Positions 7,611 to 17,119 of a stretch of 43,440 nt of DNA are shown here, piece by piece. The notes beneath the pieces were generated by a model that saw only the letters and a program-made list of their open reading frames with translations, did no database searches and had not been told where the DNA came from. The translations under genes were made by a program, and so were the position numbers. Position 1 is the stretch's first letter, and each line of letters begins with the position of its first letter. Source of the stretch: an uncultured Alphaproteobacteria bacterium (GTDB lineage Bacteria > Pseudomonadota > Alphaproteobacteria > Rs-D84); NCBI GenBank assembly GCA_904502095.1, contig CAJGDG010000009.1:1-43440 (forward strand), given 5' to 3'.

Positions 7611-10206
7611 TTGTAATCCTGATAAATTCTGAATCTGTATCGCCTGCAAAAACACGCCATAGTTGTGTGTGCCACGCATTTTCAGGCGGATTTTTGTCAG
7701 ATGTAAATCCGTATATGTATAATTCGTCCCGCGCACGCGTCATAGCCACATACAACAACCTATAATATTCTGCAATTTGTTTTTGCGACTGCGCGTCTTT
7801 GGCAGCGGCGTGCAATGCGCTGTTATCGCTGCGTGGCGCCCATAACCATACAGGCATTGCGCCATCTGTAATTGGAATTATTTTGTCTGCCTTGGGCATA
7901 TGAATTGTATCTATTAAGAAAACAACGGGGGCTTCTAAACCTTTGCTGCCGTGCACCGTGACGATACGAACACCAGAAGCCGCGTCCATATCGCGGGTGA
8001 CTTCGCTGCCACCTGTTATAAACCATTTTATAAAGTGCCACAATGTGCCAGGCTGGGTGCGCTCATAAGACAAACAAATTGTTAAAAACTCTTCCAGCGG
8101 ATCAACAACCTGTTCGCCCATCGCAGAAATAAAACTTTGGCGTGTATCGTTTTGATTTAACACCCATGTAAAAAATGTATATGGCGACAAATGTTCAGCC
8201 GCATTTTTTATGTCGGCCAGACGATTGTGTATTTGCGGGAATTTGTCTTTTAAAACATCAAAAACAGATACGGATTCTGCATCTTTGTTGGTCTGTTTTT
8301 TGGTATAATTAATATCGTTTCTTAATTTACATACTTTAAAAATATCGTCTTGTTTCAATCGGAAAATTGGACTTTTTAAAGTGCAACACAAACTGTAATC
8401 ATCGTCCGGCTTTATACACCAACGAACAAGATTTAACAAATCGCGCACCGCTGGAAAATCAGGCAAAACAATACGGTCGTTGCCTGCAACTTCGATGTCC
8501 CGCCGTTTTAATTCAGACACCAATGGCATTACAAATTGGTTGCGCTGCTGAACCAGTACCATAATGTCTTTGGCAGAATACCTTCCGTTAGACAACACTT
8601 CTTTTATTTTGTCGGCAATTTGTTTTATATAATCCAATCGCCCTGTCCCGCTTTCTTTTTTTGCAATCAATCGGTGAATTTCAACCGCGCCTGCATCATT
8701 TGCACGAAAACATTTATGTGCATTGTTTTTAAAAGAACTGATGCCAACGACAATATTGTCTGTAAAGAATTTGTCGACGCTGTTTAATATAGGCGCAGTC
8801 GAACGAAAGCTTTGCTGTAATGGCACTTCGCGTATTGCACGCGCATTGTTTTGTATCTGTTTTGAAATAGCATCACGACTGGCCGCAAACGCATATGGAT
8901 CAGCGCCCTGGAATCCATAAATAGACTGCTTGGTATCGCCAACCACAAACATAGAGTGCGGCAACTGTGCCGTGTCGCCGTCTGTAAAAAAGTCGCCAGA
9001 CAGCATATTCAAAATATCCCATTGTAATGGCGATGTGTCTTGGGCTTCGTCCACCAATATTTGAGACAAAGATAAATCCAACTGAGACAAAACCCAACCC
9101 ATTGTCTCAGCGTTTGAAAACAATTTACGGGTATACAAAATCAAATCTTCGAAATCTAACAGGCTTTTTGCGCGTTTCGTATTTTTGTACTCTGATGCAA
9201 ACGCAGCTGACAAATCAAACAGCGCCAAAGTATCGTCAAAAATCATCTGATTTGTTTTCTGTTGTTCTATTTCTGCGATTTGTAATTGTTCGGCAGTCAA
9301 ATATTCTTTTTTTGCAAGCAGTTTATTCGGCGTCCCATCCGAATTTAGGTATGCATATTTGTATTTTTCAAAATCAATAGTTTTATCAATAAACTGTTTG
9401 GTTAAAGTGATCACCTTTTCCAAATTCTGTGCCGGCGATTTCTTTGTTTTTTGCTCTGCCGTTGCGAAGTTGATAATATTTTGCAGATTTTGTTCGTTAA
9501 ACTCGTACCTTTTTACATAATTCAAATTTAAAAAATCTTTAATCGTATCAATAAAGTATTCGCGATATTTAACAATATTTTCAACTTGAAAAAACTGTTT
9601 ATACTGACCGCTTAATAATTCAAGTAATTTATCTAAATATGTTTCAGACACACGACCAACAATATGTTCAAACGCATTAAAAACACGCTCGTTATTACTG
9701 GAATTTACAACACGATTAAACACATCTTGCAACAAAACACGCTGTGGCGCACCAGATATCAAAGACCAGGTTGGCGAAATGCCCGCTTCTAATGGGAAAC
9801 GATGCAAAATTTCTTCGCAAAAACCATGGATTGTTTTTATCTTTAAAATTTCTGGATTGTCAATAAATGTAAAAAATATTTCGCGTGCATGTTTAATATC
9901 GTCATCTGTTGCAGGATTATTATACGCCACCCCATTTAACATTTCACGCAAATCATCATCAGACGCCATTGCCCATTCGCGCAAAGCCTTTAAAATACGG
10001 TTACGCATTTCGCCAGCGCCCGCCTTGGTATATGTAAGACACAAAATACCCGCAGTCATACAATCAGGTGTACGAAACAATGTCCGCAACAAACGCTGGA
10101 CCAAGACGCTGGTTTTTCCTGTGCCAGCATTTGCCTGGACCCATATGTTTTCCCGTGGATTGGCAGCAATATCTTGCTCCGGTGAAAGTTTATGATTTTT
10201 TGCCAT
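7594..10206 (-). CDS. addA: Double-strand break repair helicase AddA, helicase part
   Basis: 870 residues, UvrD/RecB superfamily 1 helicase: Walker A ANAGTGKT (residues 25-32), GFCEEILHRFPLEAG, Walker B LVDEAQDTSPLQW, VVGDTKQSIYGFQGADPYAF, VTVHGSKGLEAPVVFL and LLYVAMTRARDEL. With AddB it resects broken DNA ends for RecA loading. The reading frame stops just before the nuclease domain, which follows in an overlapping ORF. No addB lies next to it, although addB-addA is the usual alphaproteobacterial order. Start: ATG at 10206 with AAGGGC upstream. Confidence 0.9.
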   Translation of the reverse strand: MAKNHKLSPEQDIAANPRENIWVQANAGTGKTSVLVQRLLRTLFRTPDCMTAGILCLTYTKAGAGEMRNRILKALREWAMASDDDLREMLNGVAYNNPATDDDIKHAREIFFTFIDNPEILKIKTIHGFCEEILHRFPLEAGISPTWSLISGAPQRVLLQDVFNRVVNSSNNERVFNAFEHIVGRVSETYLDKLLELLSGQYKQFFQVENIVKYREYFIDTIKDFLNLNYVKRYEFNEQNLQNIINFATAEQKTKKSPAQNLEKVITLTKQFIDKTIDFEKYKYAYLNSDGTPNKLLAKKEYLTAEQLQIAEIEQQKTNQMIFDDTLALFDLSAAFASEYKNTKRAKSLLDFEDLILYTRKLFSNAETMGWVLSQLDLSLSQILVDEAQDTSPLQWDILNMLSGDFFTDGDTAQLPHSMFVVGDTKQSIYGFQGADPYAFAASRDAISKQIQNNARAIREVPLQQSFRSTAPILNSVDKFFTDNIVVGISSFKNNAHKCFRANDAGAVEIHRLIAKKESGTGRLDYIKQIADKIKEVLSNGRYSAKDIMVLVQQRNQFVMPLVSELKRRDIEVAGNDRIVLPDFPAVRDLLNLVRWCIKPDDDYSLCCTLKSPIFRLKQDDIFKVCKLRNDINYTKKQTNKDAESVSVFDVLKDKFPQIHNRLADIKNAAEHLSPYTFFTWVLNQNDTRQSFISAMGEQVVDPLEEFLTICLSYERTQPGTLWHFIKWFITGGSEVTRDMDAASGVRIVTVHGSKGLEAPVVFLIDTIHMPKADKIIPITDGAMPVWLWAPRSDNSALHAAAKDAQSQKQIAEYYRLLYVAMTRARDELYIYGFTSDKNPPENAWHTQLWRVFAGDTDSEFIRITNEDIA

Positions 10207-10296
10207 TTATGCCCTTGCTTTATTATTTAAAGTTTAGTATAAATCCAAGTGGACTGCAAGATATATAAAAGACAGTTTTCTTAGGGGGAAGGAACA

Positions 10297-12222
10297 ATGG
10301 ATTTTTCACAGTTTTTGATTGTTGGCGGCGGTGCATTAGGTGTTTTGCTGGTGTCTGTTTTAATTGGATTATTTGTTATATCCAGAAAATCACAAAAGGT
10401 TATGAAGTCTTTGTTGACCATTATAACACAACCAGAACGCGCAAAAATCGCAGATGCGTCACGCGTCTTGGCTACCATATTAGCAGATGAAATCGCAAAG
10501 ATAGAACAAAGTTTTCAATCAATGCGCGATACATTAAACGCTCAAATTGATTACGCAAACAAATTAAACGATATGCTGACGATACAAAACGAACAATTAA
10601 TCGCAACAGCAGATGACGCAACCAAGAAAATTGCAAATATGTCAGGTCGCCTGGACAACACCGTGGGTGGTTTGGGTGAGATAGTCGCATCACAATCGTG
10701 GAAAGATGCAGAAAGTTCTACGGACCGTTTCAGCAGTATTGTTAACGAGTTATTAGCAAATATTAATAAAACATCTGAAAACACAGTTCAACAAACTGCA
10801 CAAATCCAAGACCAAATTGATAACTGGCTGGAAAGCAGCAAAACATTGTCTGAAAATCTGCAAGGCGAATTTAATTTTAATGCAGACCAGATGAAGAACC
10901 TGACTGCAGAATCAGAAACCCTACAAACAAAACTGTCTGAACTATCAAAAACAACCGCAGACGGATTTAATAATATCAAAACATCGGCGGTGAATTACGA
11001 AGAAACATTGAACAAAAACAATAAACAGTTGGATGGTTTTTTGGAAAAATTGGATAACTTTGGCAAACAATCAAAAAAACAACTGACCAGCCAAATGAAT
11101 ACATTAACAAGTACCGCAAATGTTGTAGCAGGACAAAGCCAATTAGTCGAAACATCCATCGAAAAACAATCTGGAAAACTGACAGACATCGTCGAAAGCC
11201 TTATGGCGACAGCAACTGCAACAGAAAGCGCTGTGCGCGGAATTTCTAATGAATTGGTTGGTTTGACCAATAAATTTGATACGGAAATAAAAGAATATGC
11301 AACAGGCGTTGTTGCAGAACTTAAAACCGTATCTGGCGTTGCAAATGCAACATTGGAAAACACAAAGACTGCGGCAAATGCGTTTTCTGAATCTGTAAAA
11401 ACGATGGCCAGCGGCGTTCGAGAAACGCTGATCGAAATGAATACGGCACACACGCAATTGTCCGCGCAGTCCGAAAATCTGATAAAAATGTCCAGCGACA
11501 CAACCGCTCAACTGGAACCATTGTCTGCATTAATTGAAAGATATTATGCCGCCCTGCCTGATTTGTCGCGCGGTTCTGTTGAAGCCAGCGAAACATTGGA
11601 AAAAATTGTGGCGGGACTGAACGAAAAAATCGCACTGATGAAATCAACTGTTTCGGAATCAACAGATGCGGTATCCGGTTCTGCAATAAAACTGGAAGAA
11701 CTGGCAGGCCAGTCGCGTCAGCAAATGATTGATTTGATGGCTGACTATGCCAAAGCAGTCGATACGATGCAAACACTTAACAAACAAATGATGGTCGCAC
11801 GCGCATCTGCGCCGATGGACGCAATAAAAACGGCGCCTGCTAAAACATTTGGGCATATTAGTTCTGCAGACTTTTTAGCACAAAGCGAACAAATGCTGGC
11901 GTCATTGCACGAACAGTCGATGGATTTGACGCGCGTTGCAGGCGCAGAAATCCCAGATGTTGTTTGGACTAAATATCACGCAGGCGACAAAACAATCTTT
12001 TCAAAATGGTTAGCTAAAATGTTGGCGGCAGCTGATAAAAAACAAATAAAAGAAATGATAAAGGCAGACGCTGTATTCCGCCGTCAAGCAACACAGTTTG
12101 TCCGCAGTTTTGATAAGATATTGGCAAATGCACAACAAACAGACAACCCAGACAATGTGTCGGCAACATTGATAAAAACCGATGTAGGGCACATATACAT
12201 CGCTTTGAAAAGTTATGTTTAA
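10297..12222 (+). CDS. Membrane-anchored coiled-coil protein, function unknown
   Basis: 641 residues: one membrane segment at about 7-29 (LIVGGGALGVLLVSVLIGLF), then about 480 residues of heptad-rich, Thr/Ser/Asn-rich helix resembling the signalling stalk of chemoreceptors, and a compact C-terminal domain (VWTKYHAGDKTIFSKWL to VGHIYIALKSYV). No receptor signalling hairpin or RmuC nuclease motif is visible, so I do not call it a chemoreceptor or RmuC. The stalk lies on the cytoplasmic side if the positive-inside rule holds (SRKSQK after the segment). Strong ribosome binding site (GGGGGAAGGA); terminator follows. Confidence 0.65.
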   Translation: MDFSQFLIVGGGALGVLLVSVLIGLFVISRKSQKVMKSLLTIITQPERAKIADASRVLATILADEIAKIEQSFQSMRDTLNAQIDYANKLNDMLTIQNEQLIATADDATKKIANMSGRLDNTVGGLGEIVASQSWKDAESSTDRFSSIVNELLANINKTSENTVQQTAQIQDQIDNWLESSKTLSENLQGEFNFNADQMKNLTAESETLQTKLSELSKTTADGFNNIKTSAVNYEETLNKNNKQLDGFLEKLDNFGKQSKKQLTSQMNTLTSTANVVAGQSQLVETSIEKQSGKLTDIVESLMATATATESAVRGISNELVGLTNKFDTEIKEYATGVVAELKTVSGVANATLENTKTAANAFSESVKTMASGVRETLIEMNTAHTQLSAQSENLIKMSSDTTAQLEPLSALIERYYAALPDLSRGSVEASETLEKIVAGLNEKIALMKSTVSESTDAVSGSAIKLEELAGQSRQQMIDLMADYAKAVDTMQTLNKQMMVARASAPMDAIKTAPAKTFGHISSADFLAQSEQMLASLHEQSMDLTRVAGAEIPDVVWTKYHAGDKTIFSKWLAKMLAAADKKQIKEMIKADAVFRRQATQFVRSFDKILANAQQTDNPDNVSATLIKTDVGHIYIALKSYV

Positions 12223-12224
12223 AA

Positions 12225-12248
12225 AACGCCCCGAATGGGGCTTTTTTT
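12225..12248 (+). terminator. Intrinsic terminator after the coiled-coil gene
   Basis: GCCCC-GAAT-GGGGC hairpin followed by seven T. It overlaps the 3' end of the convergent gene at 12247-12840. Confidence 0.85.
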
Positions 12249-12840
12249 AATATTGTTTTTGAAGTTGTTTAATATGTGCAGTTAATTTTGCATCGTACAC
12301 ACCATTAATTGGGCACAAGGTATAATCGGGCACCAGCCCTGCTTTGCGAAACGCCTCGTTGTTACACTTGTTTAATGTACGAACAGTTGTATCGTTTGGC
12401 ATATTAGCGCGCGATTCCACTGTTTTCATATTGTTTTGCGGTGGGACAAAATACGCAATTTTAAAATCGTATTCTGTATTCAGTTTGTTTACAACAAACC
12501 AGCTTATCATTTGGCGGGCATACTTTGGCTCAATCACATCGTATATCAAATTTTGCCCCAGATGTTCATAGACTTCGAATTCTGGCACGCCATACAGCCA
12601 TTTGGGCATTCCTGGCTGCCAAATTTTTTGATTAACCCACAGGTGCGTTGCCAGTGGTTCTGTTTCAAAATAATCTTCATCACGAAAGAAATAAGGGTTC
12701 CCTTCGCTTTCGCCGTCACGCATTGGACGTGTAGTCGCAGAGCGCAAGCTGTAAAATAATCCTGTGGGCAAAGTGTTTTTAATAAAATATGTTTTGCCGC
12801 TGCCTGACGGACCGCTGCAAAACAACAATGTTTTCTTCAT
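12247..12840 (-). CDS. Guanylate-kinase-like P-loop protein
   Basis: 197 residues. The N-terminus reads CSGPSGSGKTYFIKNTL (Walker A), then SLRSATTRPMRDGE and GNPYFFRDEDYFE. These match the phosphate-binding and GMP-binding elements of guanylate kinase (SATTRxxRxGE, then YxFxxxxxF). YGVP also fits. The lid region is divergent (VPPQNNMKTVESRANMPNDTTV), so it may be a paralogue with another role rather than the housekeeping Gmk. It lies downstream of rpoD with its own ribosome binding site (CGGAG) inside a hairpin-bearing gap. Confidence 0.7.
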   Translation of the reverse strand: MKKTLLFCSGPSGSGKTYFIKNTLPTGLFYSLRSATTRPMRDGESEGNPYFFRDEDYFETEPLATHLWVNQKIWQPGMPKWLYGVPEFEVYEHLGQNLIYDVIEPKYARQMISWFVVNKLNTEYDFKIAYFVPPQNNMKTVESRANMPNDTTVRTLNKCNNEAFRKAGLVPDYTLCPINGVYDAKLTAHIKQLQKQY

Positions 12841-12852
12841 TTTATACTCCGA

Positions 12853-12876
12853 ATAAACCCCGCAAATGCGGGGTGT
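12853..12876 (-). terminator. Hairpin between rpoD and the guanylate-kinase-like gene
   Basis: ACCCCGC-ATTT-GCGGGGT followed on the reverse strand by only a short T-run (TTTATTC). It is probably a partial terminator that lets some transcription continue into the next gene. Confidence 0.6.
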
Positions 12877-12881
12877 TATAA

Positions 12882-14960
12882 TTAATCCTCCAAAAAGCTG
12901 CGCAGTGTGCGTGCACGCGTTGGATGTTTTAATTTATTCAACGCCTTTTGTTCAATCTGGCGAATACGTTCACGGGTAACGCCAATATATTCACCAACTT
13001 CTTCCAAAGTACTGGTTTTATTCGTGCTCATCCCGAAACGCTGACGCAAAACCGTTTCTTCCTTAGGATCCAGTTCAGACAAAATCTGGGTGACGATTTT
13101 ACGCAGATTTTGCTGTGCCGCAGAAGTAAATGGATTTTTCGCCGTTTCGTCCGCAATAATTTCGATACGAGAACTGTCGTCTTCTGTTCCAACAGGCGCT
13201 TCTAATGAAATTGGTTTCAGATTGACTTTCATCGCCTTGTGAATCTTGTCAACAGGCAGATAAATTATCTTGGACAATTCTTCGGCTGTTGGCTGACGCC
13301 CGTATTTATGCATAAACTGGCGTGTTGCGCGTTGAATCTTGTGTATATTGTCAATCATATGCACAGGGATTCGAATTGTACGAGCCTGGTCCGCAATACT
13401 GCGAGAAATACCCTGTTGAATCCAGTTTGTTGCATAAGTAGAGAACTTATTCCCCAAACGATAATCAAATTTATCTACTGCTTTCATCAAACCAATATTG
13501 CCATCCTGAACCAAGTCAGAAAAATCAAGACCCAAACCACGATTGCTGGACTTTTTTGCAAATTTGATAACCAAGCGCAAGTTAGCTTCTATCATTTCGC
13601 GCTTTGCACGGGCGGCTTCGGTTTGACCACGACGAACCAATTCTACAACTTTTTTATATTCGGATGTAGGTTGTCCTGTTTCATTCGCGATGGCTGTGAT
13701 ATCTTCTTGAATTTTCAGGATGTCTGCACCGTGCTTTTTTGCAAAGTTTGCCAACGCAGTATTTTTATGCTTAGCCAGTTTTTTTACCCAGTTGCGATTC
13801 AATTCATTGCCCGCATATTCGGCCAAGAAGTCTTCGCGTTTAACTTTGTTTGCCAGCGCCAAACGCAATAATTTTCCTTCCAGTCCCATTAACAACTGGT
13901 CGCGCTTGGTCAACTGTTCCAGAATTTCTGCAACACGATCATCGTTCAAACGGATTTTGCTGACATTTTCGAACAGTTCCAAACGCATTTTTGTGTATTT
14001 CTTTTCCAATGCGGCATCCGGTGTATCTGATGTCAGCAAATTTTCCAAACGCTTGGCCTGTAATTTTTGCATACTGTTAAAGATGCGTTTGATTTTTGCA
14101 AACAAATCTAAAACCATTGGCATCAAAGACTCTTCCATAACTGGGATTGGTACGCCAGATGTCCCGCGAGGCGAATCTTCTTTCTTGATACCATCTTCTT
14201 CGTCTTCGTCGTCATCGTCGTCTTCGTCGGTTGCTACTTCTAAATCGTCCAAATCGTCATCGTCCAGCTCGTCAACATGTTCGACACCTTTGGATTTCAA
14301 TGCCTCGGATAACGCGGCCAAAGATTTTTGTTCGGAATCACTGGAATACATAACTTCCAAATTAACAATATAGCGCAGACGAATATCTTCATTTAACAAC
14401 TGCTGATACCAATCCAACATAGCCTGAATTGTCATTGGACTTTCGCACAAGCCATAGACCATCAGACGGGATGCCGCTTCGATTCTTTGGGCGATAGCGA
14501 CCTCGCCTGCGGCAGTCAACAACTGAACTGTACCGATTTGCTTTAAATAAGACTGGACAGAATCCTGAACGCCTAACACCAAAGAACCAGTCTGACTGCG
14601 TTCCAACTGCTTTGCATAATGTTCATAATCTTCATCATTAACATCGACTTGTTCGGCGTCTGCGTTTAATAAATTGCGCGTTTTATCCCTGGGTTCGTCA
14701 TCGTCCATTTCATAATAACGCCCCATATCCTGAGGATAATTATCTGTTTCCAGAATTTCCAATCCTAAATCTTGCTGAAAGAAATCTAATACTTCTTCTT
14801 GTTCGTCCGATGGAACTTCGTCCGCTTCGGTTGCGGCCGTAAAGTCCATGCGCGACATATAACCCGCGTCCATTGCACTAAATGCAAGTTTTTGCAAATT
14901 TTCTGGCAAAGACTCGATTAAAAGTCTTGTTGCATCGTCCAGTTTTTTTACCATCATCAA
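12882..14960 (-). CDS. rpoD: RNA polymerase primary sigma factor (sigma-70)
   Basis: 692 residues. Region 1.1 is followed by region 1.2 (SVQSYLKQIGTVQLLT), a non-conserved region with a long Asp/Glu tract near residues 225-265, region 2 (ANLRLVIKFAKKS, DLVQDGNIGLMKAVDKFDYRLGNKFSTYATNWIQQ), region 3 and region 4 (VLRQRFGM, TLEEVGEYIGVTRERIRQIEQKALNKL). Regions 2.4 and 4.2 recognise the -10 and -35 boxes, which agrees with the TTG.../TATAAT promoters seen here. dnaG is not upstream as in many bacteria; trcR is. Start: an AAAGG element precedes three consecutive ATG codons. Confidence 0.97.
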   Translation of the reverse strand: MMMVKKLDDATRLLIESLPENLQKLAFSAMDAGYMSRMDFTAATEADEVPSDEQEEVLDFFQQDLGLEILETDNYPQDMGRYYEMDDDEPRDKTRNLLNADAEQVDVNDEDYEHYAKQLERSQTGSLVLGVQDSVQSYLKQIGTVQLLTAAGEVAIAQRIEAASRLMVYGLCESPMTIQAMLDWYQQLLNEDIRLRYIVNLEVMYSSDSEQKSLAALSEALKSKGVEHVDELDDDDLDDLEVATDEDDDDDEDEEDGIKKEDSPRGTSGVPIPVMEESLMPMVLDLFAKIKRIFNSMQKLQAKRLENLLTSDTPDAALEKKYTKMRLELFENVSKIRLNDDRVAEILEQLTKRDQLLMGLEGKLLRLALANKVKREDFLAEYAGNELNRNWVKKLAKHKNTALANFAKKHGADILKIQEDITAIANETGQPTSEYKKVVELVRRGQTEAARAKREMIEANLRLVIKFAKKSSNRGLGLDFSDLVQDGNIGLMKAVDKFDYRLGNKFSTYATNWIQQGISRSIADQARTIRIPVHMIDNIHKIQRATRQFMHKYGRQPTAEELSKIIYLPVDKIHKAMKVNLKPISLEAPVGTEDDSSRIEIIADETAKNPFTSAAQQNLRKIVTQILSELDPKEETVLRQRFGMSTNKTSTLEEVGEYIGVTRERIRQIEQKALNKLKHPTRARTLRSFLED

Positions 14961-14990
14961 CCTTTTAAAGTGTTAAAATGTGTTAAAAAA

Positions 14991-15536
14991 TTATTTCTTT
15001 TTATTCTTTTTTTCTGCCTGTTTTTGGGCTTTTGCAACTGCTTCATGAATTGCAGATTCAGAAACCAAACCCAAAACAATTGGGCTCTGAATTTGAATAA
15101 TAGAATAAGATTTGTGAGTCTTGTTACGAACGGATGCAACAGTCGGATTTGTGCTGCGCATCAAACGTGCAATTTGACCGTCTGACAATTCTGGATAATT
15201 TTTAACAATCCACAAAACACCACCCAGGCGGTTCTGGCGATGCAATTTTGGCGTATAACCAACACCTTTTTTGTTTTGTTTCTGTTGCGCTTTGACAATT
15301 TCTTCACGCAATGTCAGGCGCGCGTTTGCATCTGCTTCACATGCAGCAATATCTTCACGAGTCAACTGACCGCTTAGCACTGGGTTCAGTGGTTGAATTT
15401 TATAAGTTTCAGCATCAGCGATATTTTTAACTTCCAGTTCGTGCAAACCGCAGAAATCTGCGATTTGTTCAAATGTTAATGCGGTGTTTTCAATTAACCA
15501 CAAGGCTGTAGATTTTGGCATATATGGATAGTTCAT
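14991..15536 (-). CDS. trcR: TrcR/DUF1013 family transcriptional regulator
   Basis: 181 residues from the ATG at 15536 (MNYPYMPKST, AAAGGGAA 5 bases upstream); an in-frame extension to 15566 is unlikely. It matches the alphaproteobacterial DUF1013 family throughout: MPKSTALWLIENTALTFEQIADFCGLHELEV, GQLTREDI and LWIVKNYPELSDGQIARLM. The first and last blocks look like helix-turn-helix segments. In Caulobacter the homologue is described as a cell-cycle transcriptional regulator; targets here are unknown. The C-terminus is a Lys-rich tail (KKNKKK). It lies directly upstream of rpoD. Confidence 0.85.
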   Translation of the reverse strand: MNYPYMPKSTALWLIENTALTFEQIADFCGLHELEVKNIADAETYKIQPLNPVLSGQLTREDIAACEADANARLTLREEIVKAQQKQNKKGVGYTPKLHRQNRLGGVLWIVKNYPELSDGQIARLMRSTNPTVASVRNKTHKSYSIIQIQSPIVLGLVSESAIHEAVAKAQKQAEKKNKKK

Positions 15537-15555
15537 GAGAATTCCCTTTGTAATT

Positions 15556-15590
15556 ACAGGGGGCAATATACACTAATATTGCCCCGATTT
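15556..15590 (-). promoter_or_regulatory. Long hairpin in the cysS-trcR gap
   Basis: Ten-base inverted repeat GGGGCAATAT / ATATTGCCCC with a six-base loop. No T-run follows on either strand, so it is not a standard terminator. It may be a transcript-stabilising or regulatory structure in the trcR 5' leader. Confidence 0.5.
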
Positions 15591-15610
15591 CAACCGATTT
15601 TTATTATTTT

Positions 15611-17029
15611 TTATGCTTTTTTGACGATTTTGTATCCGTCTTTGCTGTCCAGCACTGTCCAGCCAGCCGCATCTATTTGTGCACGCAAGCTGTCCGCCGT
15701 AGTCCAGTCTTTGTTAGCCTTGGCTTCGGCACGCTGTTGCGCCAGAACAACAATGTCATCTGGGGCAGACTGCTGTTCTAAATCAACCAGTTTTTTGGCA
15801 CGGTCAATAAATTGCAGACCTAACAATCGGTCTATAAATTCAAACAACGCCAATTTAGTCGCAGGATTTACAGACGCGTCTTTTAACAATTCTTGAACAA
15901 CAACCAATGTTTCCGCGGTTTTTATATTGTCTGACACGATTGTTAACATTTTATTGTGCCAGATATTATACACCCCAGAATCTAATTCGCCTATGTTGTC
16001 CGCAGTCATTAAATCCGCAATTTTTCGAACAATATTTTTGTACCCTGCCACAGCCGCATCCAGCGATTCAAACGAAAACTCTAGTGGCTGTCGATAATGA
16101 CTTTGTAACAATAAATACCTGTATGCCATTGGATCATAACCACGCTCAACTAGATTACGCACTGTATATGCAGTGCCAGCCGACTTTGACATTTTGCCGT
16201 CTTTTAACATCAACCATTCAAAATGCATCCAATACGAAACCCATGGAGCGCCGACAATCGGTTCGCTTTGTGCTATTTCATTAGAATGGTGAACTTTGGC
16301 ATGCTCTTGTCCGCCAACATGCAAATCAAAATGAGTTCCTAAATACTTCGTGCTCATCGCACTGCACTCAATATGCCAGCCTGGGAATCCAACGCCCCAT
16401 GGACTATCCCATTCCATTTGACGCTTTTCATTAGTTGGTGAAAACTTCCACAATGCAAAATCTGTAGAGTTTCTTTTGCCACTATCATCAATACGCGCAC
16501 CACCACGCAAATCTGACAACTTTTGCCCGCCCAAAGCACCATATGCAGCAAACTTAGAGGTATCGTAATAAATACCGTCGCCAGGGATTTTGTATGTATA
16601 CCCCAATGCTTCCAGCTTTTGCACTTGTGCAATCTGTTCCGCGATATGGTCTGTCGCACGCGGCATAACAGTCGGTTTGATATTGTTCAACAAATCCATA
16701 TCATATAAAAAACCATCTATATACTTTTGCGCGACATCCCATACAGACATATTTTCACGGGCTGCACCTTTTTCCATTTTGTCATCGCCCGTATCACCAT
16801 CACTAGTTAAGTGTCCAACATCTGTAAAGTTCATAACATGTGTGACATCGTAGCCATTTTCAATAAATACACGTTTTATAATATCGCTGTTGACCATTGT
16901 ACGCATATTGCCAATATGCGCATCCCAATAAACTGTTGGACCGCAAGTATAAAACCCCATCTTGCCTGGCACCAGCGGTTTGAATTCTTCCAGTTTTCGG
17001 GTCATTGTATTATAAAGTCTGATTGTCAT
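15611..17029 (-). CDS. cysS: Cysteinyl-tRNA synthetase
   Basis: 472 residues, class I synthetase. The N-terminus has the zinc-ligand block GFYTCGPTVYWDAHIGNMR, with the HIGH signature as HIGN. GWHIECSAMSTKYLG and HVGGQEHAKVHHSNEIAQSE hold further zinc ligands, and KMSKSAG is the second signature. A DALR-like helical anticodon-binding domain closes it. It charges tRNA-Cys. Ribosome binding site AAAGGA lies 7 bases before the ATG. Upstream is a 129-base leader with a Cys-rich leader peptide and a terminator hairpin, so expression is probably tuned by Cys-tRNA supply. Confidence 0.95.
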   Translation of the reverse strand: MTIRLYNTMTRKLEEFKPLVPGKMGFYTCGPTVYWDAHIGNMRTMVNSDIIKRVFIENGYDVTHVMNFTDVGHLTSDGDTGDDKMEKGAARENMSVWDVAQKYIDGFLYDMDLLNNIKPTVMPRATDHIAEQIAQVQKLEALGYTYKIPGDGIYYDTSKFAAYGALGGQKLSDLRGGARIDDSGKRNSTDFALWKFSPTNEKRQMEWDSPWGVGFPGWHIECSAMSTKYLGTHFDLHVGGQEHAKVHHSNEIAQSEPIVGAPWVSYWMHFEWLMLKDGKMSKSAGTAYTVRNLVERGYDPMAYRYLLLQSHYRQPLEFSFESLDAAVAGYKNIVRKIADLMTADNIGELDSGVYNIWHNKMLTIVSDNIKTAETLVVVQELLKDASVNPATKLALFEFIDRLLGLQFIDRAKKLVDLEQQSAPDDIVVLAQQRAEAKANKDWTTADSLRAQIDAAGWTVLDSKDGYKIVKKA

Positions 17030-17083
17030 AATGCGTTCCTTTTATCGGTTTAGTTTTTATGAAATTTTAAATATTTTATATGT

Positions 17084-17107
17084 AAAAAGCAAACAAAACA
17101 GTTTGCT
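17084..17107 (-). terminator. Attenuator-type terminator in the cysS leader
   Basis: On the reverse strand AGCAAAC-TGTTTT-GTTTGCT is followed by TTTT. The seven-base stem with a U-run stands 55 bases before cysS and 12 bases after the stop codon of the leader ORF. A competing hairpin, TTGC at 17115-17118 with GCAA at 17103-17106, would use the same 5' arm. Confidence 0.7.
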
Positions 17108-17119
17108 GAAATATGCAAG

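Noticed and set aside
13720..14373. 217-codon forward ORF, very Ser-rich
   Set aside because: Antisense shadow of the rpoD Asp/Glu tract; no ribosome binding site or recognisable domain.
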